Of a stretch of DNA of 62,000 nt, positions 1-9,395 are shown one piece after another; positions within the stretch are counted from its first letter, which is position 1, and the number at the start of each line of letters is the position of its first letter. Under the pieces are notes generated by a model that had not been told where the DNA came from, ran no database searches, and saw nothing but the letters and a program-made list of their open reading frames with translations. Made by a program: the position numbers and the translations under genes. Source of the DNA: Zygnema cylindricum (lineage: Eukaryota; Streptophyta; Zygnematophyceae; Zygnematales; Zygnemataceae); contig JBBHKE010000655.1 in NCBI GenBank assembly GCA_037447655.1, positions 1 through 62,000 of the forward strand. The letters are read 5' to 3'.

Positions 1-84
1 GAGGTAGAGGGAGGGAGAGAGGGGGAGGGAGAGGGGGAGGGAGAGAGGGGGGAGAGAGAGAGAGGGAGAGAGAGAGAGAGAGAT
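1..84. repeat. (GA)n-type purine microsatellite
   Basis: Almost pure G/A sequence on the plus strand, grading into alternating GA. It lies downstream, in the sense of the minus-strand exostosin-like gene, of exon 2. Confidence 0.9.
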
Positions 85-826
85 GAGAGCTTAATTTTCT
101 ATATTTTTTATTACAGTTCTGGGATATTACAGACAACATTGTAGACTATATGGACATGGGGAGGTTGAGAGAGTTTGAAGCACATTTGCCAGTTCTGATA
201 TAACCAGAAAGATATATTTTTCAGCATTGTTGAGTCCAAGCGGCTTTTTGACATCAAATCATAAAATTATGTCGATAAAACCTGATCAAATTGGTCCAAA
301 ACTGTTGGTACTAAACTTTTCTTCATTGATTCCATTATTGTGGTCCACCATTGTAGAAACTATTAGAGGTAAACGAGAAAATAATTATTCATTGTAGTTT
401 CCACAAATAACTTCAAACCTATGAACATGTTAACACCTAATGATAAAAAAATTAAGATAGTTAAGCTTGAAATCCAAAAAACAATTGAGACAAATACTAA
501 CGTTTCTCGATTTCAAAGTTGCCAGCCAGTCCCCAAAAAAGAAAGGGAAATGAAAACCCCAAAAAAAATCGAAGTTAGAGTCCTTCAAATCCATAAAAGT
601 ATAGTTCGGTTAAGCCGGGATAAATATCCAATACACCGTGAATCGCTATTAGCGTTCAAGTGTTAATAATTCTATTTCTCGTCCCCATGGGACAATTGTG
701 TATTGCAAAAAGAATTAGTATCATGAAAAAAACAATTAGTAATAATAAGGCCGGTTTGTGTTCAGAGCACAAGAAAAACCACAAATTACCGAACTAATGT
801 AATTAAAGCTAGTAACAATCTCAATG
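85..826. other. Unassigned, probably intronic sequence
   Basis: No convincing exon on either strand. The 81-codon frame at 421-666 (+) has no recognisable domain and runs into a MITE end. This stretch probably belongs to the intron after exon 2 of the exostosin-like gene, but the next exon, expected to be Cys-rich, was not found. Confidence 0.4.
632..652 (+). mobile_element. Solo left terminus of the TA-target MITE family
   Basis: TA followed by CACCGTGAATCGCTATTAG, identical to the terminal inverted repeat of the complete copies at 4449-4674 and 32547-32768. No matching right end was found nearby, so this is a fragment. Confidence 0.6.
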
Positions 827-1152
827 TACCTTTGAATCCCGAGGCTCAGCGAAACGGATAAAACTAATGTTCCTCTAAAAATAAAGGTAAAGTACCTTTA
901 AATCCCGGATAAAAGTAAAGTAACTTTAAATCAGAATAAATGTAAACTCCCTTTAAACCTGGATAAAAGTGCGGTACCTTCGAATCCCGCGGCACAGCGG
1001 CACGGAAAAAACTATGTTCCTTTAAAAAATAAAGGTAAAGTAGCTTTGAATCCCGGATTAAATTAAAGGAACTTTACACCCACAAAAAAATAAAGTACCT
1101 TTAAACCTGGATAAAAGTGCAGTACCTTTGAATCCCGAGGCACAGCGGCACT
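827..1152 (-). repeat. Three-copy ~147-bp tandem repeat carrying the 3' edge of an EGF exon
   Basis: On the minus strand the segment GCCTCGGGATTCAAAGGTAC (end of exon 2 plus its splice donor) is intact at 1122-1141 and recurs in altered form near 974 and 827. The spacing is 147-148 bp. Between copies are shorter units of the type TAAAGTACCTTTAAATCC. The outer two copies have lost parts of the coding match, which suggests local tandem duplication of the exon edge followed by decay. Confidence 0.75.
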
Positions 1153-1219
1153 CCCCGAGTTCAAAGTTGCAGATCCCATTGCCTCCACAATCCCCGGGAC
1201 ACCCGACCCCATGGATAGT
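1126..1219 (-). CDS. Exon 2 (EGF-like module) of a plant exostosin-family (GT47-like) gene
   Basis: A 94-nt exon on the minus strand. It has an acceptor CAG at 1222-1220 and a donor GTACTG from 1125 downwards. It starts in phase 0, directly continuing the phase-0 end of exon 1, and ends in phase 1. The peptide begins TIHGVGCPGDCGGNGICNFE and ends CRCASGFKG, giving the Cys spacing and the CxCxxGFxG ending of an EGF-like module. Plant exostosin-family proteins carry a similar Cys-rich EGF module after a membrane anchor and a short stem, and the WK...V..WL..C motif at the end of exon 1 also resembles them; both comparisons are from memory of the family. The catalytic exostosin domain is not in view. 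It could be another EGF-containing type II membrane protein. The 3' edge of this exon is copied twice downstream. Confidence 0.6.
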
Positions 1220-1261
1220 CTGTCCCGAGCTCCCAGATACACACACGTGTCACATACAGAA

Positions 1262-1592
1262 TTTTCCTCTCGCCCTCTCCTTTCTTCTCTCTCCTCTCTT
1301 CCTCTCACCTACCTCGCTCCTCTCTTCCTCTCAACTCCCTCGCTCCCTCGCTCCCTCTCTTCCTCTCATCTCCCTTGCTCCTCGCTCCTCTCTGCTTTCT
1401 CTCCTCTTCCCTTTTTTCTCCTCTCTCCTCTCTCGCTCCTCTCTCTTTTCTCCTCTCTCCTCTTCTCGTTCCCCTATACCCTCTCCGTCTCTCGCCTCTC
1501 CCCAGACACACATGTCACTGCAGAGAATCTCTTCCTCTCCCTCTCATCTCTCTCCCCACTCCCTTGCTTCTCTCTCCTCTCTGTTCAGGGCA
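1262..1592. repeat. Polypyrimidine (CT-rich) low-complexity tract
   Basis: The plus strand is almost entirely C/T, with the phrase TCTCCTCTCTTCCTCTC recurring irregularly. It lies in intron 1 of the exostosin-like gene, close to exon 2, where the transcript would read polypurine. The long open frames over it are low-complexity shadows. Confidence 0.85.
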
Positions 1593-2160
1593 CTCCAATG
1601 TTAGTCTAGGATCTTTAAATTACTTCAGTTTCAGTTTCCGTATTTTCATCTCAAATTGCACCTGTTGTACTTTAGTGTTTCAATGTTTATTTTTCAGTTT
1701 TTCAAATACATAGTAAAATATTAAATGTTACATAGCATTCTAATCATATACTATGTATTCTATTTTTGCTAAACACTTAGTCTAGGTTCACGATTAGCTT
1801 AGGAAGTTTGCTCGCAGATTGAAAACATTTTAGCTCACTGTCCACATTAAATACAGCCCTAGTAAATACTTTCTAAATCATCAAATTGAGAAAAAGATCT
1901 CGATCACTCCTCTTGCTTGTGGATCCACTCTCATGGCTTCTACTTCACAAACCTCAATAGGTTTTAGGCTCCACCCGCCTTCTGGCAAGTCAGAAAAATT
2001 TAATTGTTACAATTTTTTTGACTAGATGTTTTCAGCCATGATGTTTTTCCAGCATAAAAAACACACGCCATATCTTCATAGCATTAGAAAAATTCCTCTT
2101 GAAAGCAAAGCTGGCGCAGGTATCAATTTCGCTTTTCAAACCGCAGCATTGACAGCCAGG

Positions 2161-2236
2161 TCGAGGGAGAGGAAGAGGGAGAGGCGGAGGGAGAGGGAGA
2201 GAGAGAGCAGGAAAGTAAATGTGAGAGCGGGAGAGG

Positions 2237-2270
<34 letters not shown>
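2161..2270. repeat. GA/GAGGGA microsatellite
   Basis: A purine run on the plus strand, ending in at least fifteen consecutive GA units near 2240-2270. Confidence 0.9.
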
Positions 2271-2273
<3 letters not shown>

Positions 2274-3152
2274 GTGATGATGCATAGGTTCTCCCTCTCC
2301 CAAATTCGTCTCATTTGCAGCTATAGCGTAAGCTCAGGAACGATTGAAAACACTTACGAAATCAAAAACAAATCGCACAAAACTTTTAAAGAAGAATTTG
2401 ACTACATTGTGAAAGGCCCAAAGGATTGACATGCAGACAGAGGTTTCTCATGTTCAAATGCTAGATGGAAAAAGTCCCAGCCTTGGCACCACTGCAAATT
2501 TCTGATTAGCAAGTGTCATAAATCATGTCAATGTTTCAGAACTTCCTAAGTCATACTCTACATTTGTCACAACGTTCGATATTAACAAAAATCCTGAGCC
2601 TATCGATATATTAGTTCTCCATTTATTGCACGGGGAACCCCACAGAAAATCAAGCGAAACCTACCGATGGCAATGCTTTTGATGCCCACACTAGTTCTTC
2701 AAAATTCTATGTAAACTGCAAGGAAAGAGGATCGCAACTGGCTCGTACAACAGCCAAGAATGCCTTAAATGGCACGGCCAAACATGACAAACAAATTCGT
2801 GACCCAAAATTGGTCATTCCATTGTGGTTGAATTGTCGACCAACAAGCCACAAAAGGTATAGAGTCGGTGTCACTCAACCAGCCTCCCTTTTCCGTATAT
2901 CCTTGCGACAAGCAACATCTGATGATGTCTCTTGTGCCTCTCAATCTGTTACCACTTTCTTCGTGGGGAACGTGCATTTTCCGACCCCTTCCTGTCAGTA
3001 TGTCCCACAGGTTTTAAACTGCAGCCTTGTCGCTCCTAGTCTGTCTCCTTATCCATAGACACACATTTCCTCTAATAATTTTCCTCACTCCTAGTCCATC
3101 TCCTTATCCATACAGACACATTATGGTTTCCGGCCCTAGATCAGTCTGTATC

Positions 3153-3232
3153 CGCGGCGAGAGAGAGGAGAGAGAGGGGAGAGGGGAAAGGGGAGAGGGG
3201 AGAGGGAGTGAAAGAGGAGGAGAAAGAGATAG

Positions 3233-3286
<54 letters not shown>
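3153..3286. repeat. GA microsatellite
   Basis: Purine-only plus strand with a long uninterrupted (GA)n core at about 3239-3285. Confidence 0.9.
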
Positions 3287-3288
<2 letters not shown>

Positions 3289-3635
3289 AAGGAAGGCGAT
3301 GCGGAAAGAGAAGGCAGGGGTCCTCGTCGGTTGGTGCTACCACACGAGAAAGTCTCATGTAATGAAAATTCTCCCTTATTTACAATGAACCGACGCCACA
3401 AAAATCTTGCCCCCACCCTCTTCTCCTGCTTCTTTGCCTCCCTTATTGAAGTAATGTTGTTAGCCAGTGTTCTCCAGGCCAGTTTAGGGTTAGTCGAAAC
3501 TTAACTATTATTCCCTAGAGTTTATACAGTCAATAAGGCTTCTTAAGGTTTCTTACAATTACTAAGGGTTATTTTAGAAACTCTCCCTCCCTCTCTCTCC
3601 CTCTCTCTCTCCCCCTGCCCCTCCCTCGGACTTAC

Positions 3636-4310
3636 CTCTTTTACCTCCACTGTCTCCTCCTCATTCCGACATCTTTTCAGCCAATTCCCCACACTCTCCT
3701 TCCATGGCGCTGAATTCCAAACTACCACACCTGCCACCTCATAACCTTCCTCTCCCTCCTCTCCTTCCTCTCTCTCGTCTACATTTTTCTCTCTCTTCTC
3801 TCCTTCCTCCTTCTCCTTCCTCTTCTTTGCTTTTCTCATTCTCTCCTTCCATTTCTTTCTGTCTTCTAATTTCTTCTCTCTCCTCTCTCCTTCCTTTCTC
3901 TCCTTTAGTTTCTTCTCTCCCTCCTCTCCTTCCTCTCTTCTCACTACTTTTTTCTTCCTCTCCTCTCCTTCCTCTTTTCTCACTACTTTCTTCTCCCTCT
4001 CCTCTCCTTCCTCTCTTCTCACTACTTTCTTCTCCCTCTCCTCTCCTTTAATTTCTTTAATCGAAACATATTTAACATCTGTATTCCAGTTAGAGACCGA
4101 TCCCAAGCTTGGAGTGACTCCATGAGGAGAGGTTAGCGATCCATGGAGCCCGAGTTCGAAAAAGTCGAGAAAGACAAAAAGAAGGGCGGCTATGGCCATG
4201 GCTGCCATTCGAATTGGTACATGGCGGCGCGCAGGAGCTGGAGGGAGGGAGGGAAGGAGAGGAGAAAAAGGAGAAGGGGAGGAAGAAGAAGGAGGAGGCA
4301 GAGAAGCCAT
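3636..4310 (-). CDS. Exon 1 of a plant exostosin-family (GT47-like) type II membrane protein
   Basis: A 675-nt (225-codon) first exon. The start chosen is the ATG at 4310 because it has a strong context (ACCATGG); in-frame codons further upstream run into a MITE. The donor is GAG|GTAAGT, phase 0, at 3636/3635. Residues 1-34 are Pro/Ser-rich and then basic. About residues 35-55 (MAAMAIAALLFVFLDFFELG) form one membrane segment, consistent with a Golgi signal anchor. Then come ~100 residues of Lys/Glu/Arg-rich, coiled-coil-like stem that includes about three and a half copies of a 13-residue repeat (39-bp minisatellite, 3930-4045). The exon ends with a WNSAPWKESVGNWLKRC motif like that preceding the EGF module in plant exostosin proteins. 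The expected role is a Golgi glycosyltransferase-like protein, but the catalytic part lies outside the window. The extreme strand bias of the stem DNA is unusual. Confidence 0.6.
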
Positions 4311-4446
4311 GGTAAAGACTAAAGAGAATTTCAAATGTTTGAAAAAACTCAAAAAGGAAGTCTTATCTGCTATTCTGTTGTATCCAACTATCCACACTAA
4401 AACTTCCATAAAAAGTACAGTGTCCTTGAAAACAACCATGGTACGG
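4311..4446 (-). promoter_or_regulatory. Short upstream region of the exostosin-like gene
   Basis: Only about 136 bp separate the start codon at 4310 from the MITE at 4449-4674, so the MITE lies in the proximal promoter or 5' UTR. No clear TATA box is visible. Role inferred from position only. Confidence 0.3.
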
Positions 4447-4448
4447 TA

Positions 4449-4674
4449 CACCGTGAATCGCTATTACAATATGTTTTTTTTAATGTAATTTTCTTCTCAT
4501 AAAACATCTTTTCTCCGTACACACATGTCCGATTTCGGATCTGACGGTTGCGATTGAAGGTAAGGTTCTCAGCTTCCGATTGGCGGTAGCAAATTAATAA
4601 TAGGACAAGTGTGTACGGAGAAAAGATGTTTTAAGTGGCGAAAAAGTTACTAACACTAATAGCGATACACCGTG
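4449..4674. mobile_element. MITE of the TA-target family (226 bp)
   Basis: Flanked by TA at 4447-4448 and 4675-4676. The left end is CACCGTGAATCGCTATTA; the right end read inward is CACGGTGTATCGCTATTAG. Inner inverted repeats (ACATCTTTTCTCCGTACACA and its complement near 4610) extend the foldback. TA target plus TIRs suggests a Tc1/mariner (Stowaway-type) origin; no transposase is present. Confidence 0.8.
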
Positions 4675-4797
4675 TAATTTTGTACTGACGTGTAATTTTG
4701 TACTGACGTCAGCTGATTGTCAGCGTTAGGTCGTGCCCGTCAATACTCCGTATTAGGGTATGGTTACATCAGACGAAAAGCGTTGATGTCCAATTCG
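4675..4797. other. Fragment of a composite repeat ending in a hAT target site
   Basis: Contains the tandem phrase TGTAATTTTGTACTGACG (x2) and ends with CCAATTCG at 4790-4797, the 5' target duplication of the next element. Similar sequence recurs around 6220 and 8425. Confidence 0.5.
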
Positions 4798-5255
4798 TAG
4801 TGTTGGGCATCGGGTAGTTTCATATCGCGATAATTTCGATATTCGATATATCGAATATCGATCGAGCAGATTCCTCGATATATCGTACCGGGACCAACAT
4901 AAATTATCGCGATATATATCGCAAAAATTACATATCCGTACAGTCAGAGTACGGAAAACCGTACGAAAAAGAGTACGGGGAATCGTACGAAAAATCGTAC
5001 GGGCAGTGTTGCCCCCCCCCCCCCCCCCCCCCCCGGGGGGGGGGGGGGGGGGGGGGGGGGGTTTTGAAAAAAATTGGTAGAATTTTCATTTTCGATATAT
5101 CGTCAATACGATATATCGGAGATATATCGGCGATATATTGGTGATATATCGCGATAATTTGAAATTCGATATATCGAAGCGATATATCGAATATCGGGTA
5201 CATGAAATTCGATATATATCGAATATCGGCAATGGGTCCTCGATACCCAACACTA
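4798..5255. mobile_element. hAT-like MITE with TAGTGTTGGG termini
   Basis: Terminal inverted repeats TAGTGTTGGGCATCGGG and TAGTGTTGGGTATCGAG (right end read inward). It is flanked by CCAATTCG (4790-4797) and CCAAATCG (5256-5263), an 8-bp target duplication with one mismatch. Related uninterrupted sequence containing the target once is present near 8427 and, with one change, near 6225. The interior is rich in GATATATCG palindromes. The 8-bp duplication supports a hAT origin. Confidence 0.75.
5012..5061. repeat. C23-G27 homopolymer palindrome
   Basis: An uninterrupted run of 23 C followed at once by 27 G, in the middle of the hAT-like MITE. It could fold as a perfect hairpin, or it could be an assembly artefact joining two homopolymer-limited ends. 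Confidence 0.85.
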
Positions 5256-6446
5256 CCAAATCGTACGGATTTCAACTTTTTTACGAAAACTACGTAGTAT
5301 TCGTCTTTTTCATATTTTTCGTAAAACTCGTGTAAATTTCGCTGTACGGCCATAAACAAAAACGTACGAAAAGCGTAATCTTAGAAAATCCTAAAAAATC
5401 TTAAAAAGTACGGAAACTTAACAGAAATATACGAAATTGTATGAAAGTGGACCCTAAAAAAACCCAATAGTACGGAATATCTACAGCAGCCGTACTGAAA
5501 TATAAAGGAACGTACGGCAATGTACCTTGGAACCCTAAGTACAAACATAGACGGACACTGTACGTAATTGTAAAAATAATGCACGGGTACAAAGCAAGGT
5601 ACGCATTTTATTAACTTTTCAAAAGCGTTTGATGCGTACCGTACGTAGTATTCGTTAGTTTATACCTTTCGTAATATGCGCACGGGACATCTATGACGAA
5701 AAGTGAGGTTTAAAACAGAATTTTGTACTATTTCGTACTATGCCGTACTATGTTTTCGTGAGTTTCTTGAAAACAACATTACAGAAAATAAGATTTCGAT
5801 TCTCCAAGCATCCGGGAGAAGACATCGACCGTGCGATTACATTTTGGTCTTAATCTGCGAAGCAATCGCTCCTCGCGGAGGTGGGTTCACCAATACATAA
5901 CCAGTCAATTCGCTACACCTGGAACATAGACACGTGCGTCGACGAAAAATGAAAATTTTCACACGTCCCCAAAGTGACGTGCCTTCGGACAAGGTGACCG
6001 TAAAATCTTTGCGTTTTTTCCTAAAAGTCACCAGAGTGAAGAGATCTCTGAGGTACATTGACGCGGTACACTTGCGAAGTACACATACGTAATACGCAAG
6101 TACGGATTACCATACGAAAATGGTCGGTTTCTAAATCTAACACGATTTTAGAGATTTGATCGTCAACTAACGTGTATCTAAAAACTTATTTACAGACGAT
6201 ACGCGATGTAACCATAAATGTCCTATTCGTACGGATTTGGATTTTTTTCCGATTACTACGTAGTATTCGCTTGTTTCGTAAAATTCGTAAAATGCGTACG
6301 CCACATAATGTAGGGACATTGTACGGACATTTAAAAAAAAAGAGACGTCAGTTCATTTGCGCGCGCGTATTTTTTATCTGTCCTCCACTCCGTCTTCAAA
6401 AGGAAGCTGCCGTTAGAGACGCCATAAATTCCACCGCTCGCCGTTA
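5256..6446. other. Composite dispersed-repeat sequence, no gene
   Basis: GTAC-rich sequence. Segment 5940-6235 closely matches the interior of the hAT-like element at 36858-37216, and the phrase ACTACGTAGTATTCG occurs near 5290, 6255 and 8457. Segment 6340-6440 reappears inverted at 7810-7930. No supported ORF. Confidence 0.6.
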
Positions 6447-6624
6447 CACCGTACATCGCTATTAGGGTTAATAATTTTTTCGTCACTTAAAACTTTGTTT
6501 CTACGTGCACGTTTGTCCGACTGTTAATCAGACGGTCGCTATTGAATTATAAGATGCTCACCTCTAAACTGGCGGTCTCCAATCGAAAATCGGACAAGTG
6601 TGTACGGGAAAAAGGTGTTTTAAG

Positions 6625-7061
6625 TAGTGTTGTGTATCGGTAAGGATTTGCCGATAACCGATATGGGCCTTTTTTCGGGTAGCCGATAATCGATATATCG
6701 GTACGGAGATATATGTACGAACCGTACAGATAAAAGTACAGCAAATCATACACGTAAATCATAGACAAAAATAAACGTACTGAGGTGCCTACCAATCAGA
6801 TCATTTGTACAGGCCGAAAGTACAGTAGCCGGCATAAGATATGTACGGATTTAGTACGGCTCCAGATAAAAAGATGTACCTTTCACATCCGACGTTATGG
6901 CTTGTCCCTTTCTTCCTTGGGATCCACTGGAAACCTGCCACGTGTACTACGGACAGAAAGTACAAAAAGTACAAATATATCGGTAGCTCTGACCGTTCGA
7001 TAACCGATAACTACCGGTATCGGTGTTATCGCGATAACTTTTTTACCGATACACAACACTA
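6625..7061. mobile_element. hAT-like MITE with TAGTGTTGTG termini, nested
   Basis: TAGTGTTGTGTATCGGTAA on the left and its complement TTACCGATACACAACACTA on the right. It is inserted directly after GTTTTAAG of the surrounding MITE. No matching 8-bp repeat follows 7061; the second GTTTTAAG lies at 7750, so a second insertion or rearrangement is likely between 7062 and 7749. Confidence 0.65.
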
Positions 7062-7749
7062 CAAATTCGACATCACGCCAAAATGTCGTGTTATCAATAC
7101 CGGTAGAGTAACGTACTTTAAATTTTTGAGCGTGCGATCCCGTCACATCACGCCACGTTGTCGTGTTTTCAATATCCGTACATTACCGGAAACGGATTGA
7201 TACGTGGAGTACATGTAACTCCTACGACAAATTCTGACGCTCCTATTGGTCCGCGTGCACCGACAGGCCCTTGGCAACCAAAGGGCAAAGCACTGGGTCG
7301 CCCGCGGCTATTATTTCACCTTGTCATACCGATTATTTTCTACTCATTCTTTTTCACAACTGTGCCTATTCTCATTTGTCTTCTCTCATCGTGTCTGAGT
7401 CATCCCTTGTTTCCCACTCCGTGGTTGTTTCTAACCTTCTATTTTTTGTCGCCAATCTTCGTAGTTGTTTTGACCATTCTTCTCCCTCTCTCTCTCGCTT
7501 TTTTTTTTTTTTTCCGGGTTTTCTTTCGGGTTTTCTTTCCGGCGGAATGTCATCCTACGCCGTTTCAGTTCGCTAAAAAATTTCGTCAGGTGGCGTGCGA
7601 TGTACTATGATCATACGTCATATTCATACGATCGTACAAGAGTGTCCGCAACGCACACCCATAAAATATGCCTACTCTACGCGAGTTTAGTGCCACGTTT
7701 TGTGCGCCTACCAAAGGCCTACCATAAAAACGCCTACTTTTGAACTATG
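7062..7749. other. Insert of unknown type, no gene
   Basis: Contains a T-rich tract at 7500-7515 and a short tandem CGGGTTTTCTTT (x2). The 150-codon frame at 7158-7610 (+) reads mostly hydrophobic low-complexity sequence and is not supported as a gene. Confidence 0.4.
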
Positions 7750-7796
7750 GTTTTAAGTGAAGAAAAAAACAATAACGTTAATAGCGATCCACGTTG

Positions 7797-8472
7797 TAGT
7801 TCGTTGCACTTTTCAAAAGTACAGTAGTGCTTCATATGCGCGCGCGTACTTTTATTTGAGCAGAGAGCGGCGAAATTTATGGCATCTCCAACGTGCAGCT
7901 TCCTTTTGAAGACGGAGTGGAGGACATAAAAATACCCGCACGTAAATGAAGCAAGACGGCTAAAAGAAGCTACCCGTTGAAGACGCCATAAATTCCGCCG
8001 CTCGGCGCTAGTTCGCTGCACATTTCAAAGAAGCCGTAAATTCCGTCGCTCGCCGCTCAGATAAAAATACGCAACCGAAACGCCATGAATTCCACCGCTC
8101 GCCGCTAGTTCGTTGCACACTTCAGGTTTTACGGTTTTGAATATTTAAATATTAAAATTTGAAAAGTAAAAAAAAACACGACTTTTACTGCGAATTTTAT
8201 AAAGTTGAAAATTGTTTAATGCGCACGGAACGTAGTATTCGTTATTTTACTCCGTGTGTTTTATGCGCATAGGACAACTATGGATGTAACCGAGGCTTCT
8301 GTAATACAGAAATGTTGTTGTCCGTACTATTACAAAGACCTCTTGGTGTAACCATACCCTTAATTGTTCGGGATGTTGACTTCTAAAGTCCGTACGAAAG
8401 CTTTTTTGTTACCATAGTTGTCCAATTCGTACGAATTTGGACTTTTTCCCGAAAACTACGTAGTATTCGCTA
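7797..8472. other. Dispersed-repeat fragments
   Basis: Several degenerate copies of a GCCATAAATTCCGCCGCTCG phrase at about 7870-8105, followed by a segment (8107-8290) related to 12125-12290, then a 53-bp micro-foldback. No gene. Confidence 0.55.
8292..8344. mobile_element. 53-bp micro-foldback element
   Basis: Ends GAGGCTTCTGTAAT and ATTACAAAGACCTC are near inverted repeats. Flanks are GATGTAACC (8283-8291) and GGTGTAACC (8345-8353). The same element sits at 37152-37204, and an empty site GATGTAACC is present once at 6205-6213. Confidence 0.6.
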
Positions 8473-8671
8473 CACCATGAATCGTTATTAGACTTATGTA
8501 CACTATATCGGCACCCCAAAATTTTGACATTGGTACCTTAAATATAATAAATTACACTATTTAAGAACGTGAACCATAATCTGCCACGTCTCCTGGCACT
8601 ACATTAGAATGAATGACGCTAATTTTTTCTTTACACTAATAATTTATATGCGCTAATAACAATTCAAGTTG
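8473..8671. mobile_element. Degenerate TA-target MITE (199 bp)
   Basis: TA|CACCATGAATCGTTATTAG on the left and CTAATAACAATTCAAGTTG|TA on the right. The interior shares CTGCCACGTCTCC with the copy at 39595-39793, placing both in one subfamily. Confidence 0.6.
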
Positions 8672-9166
8672 TAGTTACTAAAATTTCGTACGTCTCACAT
8701 TGTACGAGAATTTGTACGGACGTTTAAAAAAAAGGCGTTGCTTCATTTGCGTGCGCGAATTTTTATGTGTCCTCCACTCCTTTATAAAGAAGCCGCCATA
8801 AATTCCGCCATTTAACTTATCATTGAAGCCACCCTTCAAGGTTCCAAGTACTTTGCCAAAAGCATCCCTGCTTAGGCCACGAGGAATCGAGTGGGAGCAT
8901 GTCAAGGCTCCACACAGAGAGCTGCTTGGGAATAACACAATATGTATTTGTCTATACTGCAATTTCGAATACAATGGTCAAGTAACTATAATTAAAAACG
9001 ACTTGCTTAGGAATGTGCAAAATGGGGACGTTAGAGCTTACGTTATATGTCCACATGAGGTGAAGGTGGAGTTAAGCACATCTGAAAACACAAAATCTTC
9101 TCATGGCTCTCATCTTCTCATAGCTCTCAGAAACGTGTCATATCAGATTTTGATGAAGTCACTGGA

Positions 9167-9264
9167 AGTCCTCGATCAAGCCATAGATGTCCAAGATCAA
9201 GCCATAGATCAAGCCAGTCCTCGATCAAGCCATAGATGTCCAAGATCAAGCCATAGATCAAGCC
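9167..9264 (+). repeat. 49-bp tandem duplication inside the hAT pseudogene
   Basis: The unit starting AGTCCTCGATCAAGCCATAG occurs twice head to tail, and each unit contains shorter internal repeats of ATCAAGCCATAGAT. Confidence 0.85.
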
Positions 9265-9319
9265 AGTAGCAAGGTACAAGGTGTTCAGACGAAAATAATA
9301 AATATATTTAACAGGCACA

Positions 9320-9395
9320 ACAAGAAAGAGGCGGATGCAACATGGGAAAAGGGTTACATTATACAAGAAAGAGGCGGATGCAGCATGGGAAAAGG
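9320..9395 (+). repeat. 43-bp tandem duplication inside the hAT pseudogene
   Basis: ACAAGAAAGAGGCGGATGCA begins at 9320 and again at 9363, with one difference between the copies in the following bases. Confidence 0.85.

Larger units (their letters stand above)
1593..3635 (-). other. Intron 1 of the exostosin-like gene, mostly unassigned
   Basis: Sequence between exon 2 and exon 1. It contains GA microsatellites at 2161-2270 and 3153-3286 and a tandemly repeated ~35-bp phrase (CTCCTTATCCATA core) at 3031-3065 and 3088-3122. The 70-codon minus frame at 2765-2977 has no match I can recognise. Confidence 0.5.
6447..7796. mobile_element. TA-target MITE split by nested insertion(s)
   Basis: Left end TA|CACCGTACATCGCTATTAG (from 6445), right end TTAATAGCGATCCACGTTG|TA (to 7798). 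The left 170 bp and right ~45 bp match the short family members. GTTTTAAG occurs at both breakpoints (6617-6624 and 7750-7757), so about 1.1 kb was inserted there. The insert starts with a hAT-like terminus. Confidence 0.6.

Noticed and set aside
1128-1604. 158-codon plus-strand frame over the EGF exon
   Set aside because: Antisense shadow of the EGF exon running into a CT tract.
7158-7610. 150-codon plus-strand frame
   Set aside because: Hydrophobic low-complexity reading across T-rich sequence within nested repeats.
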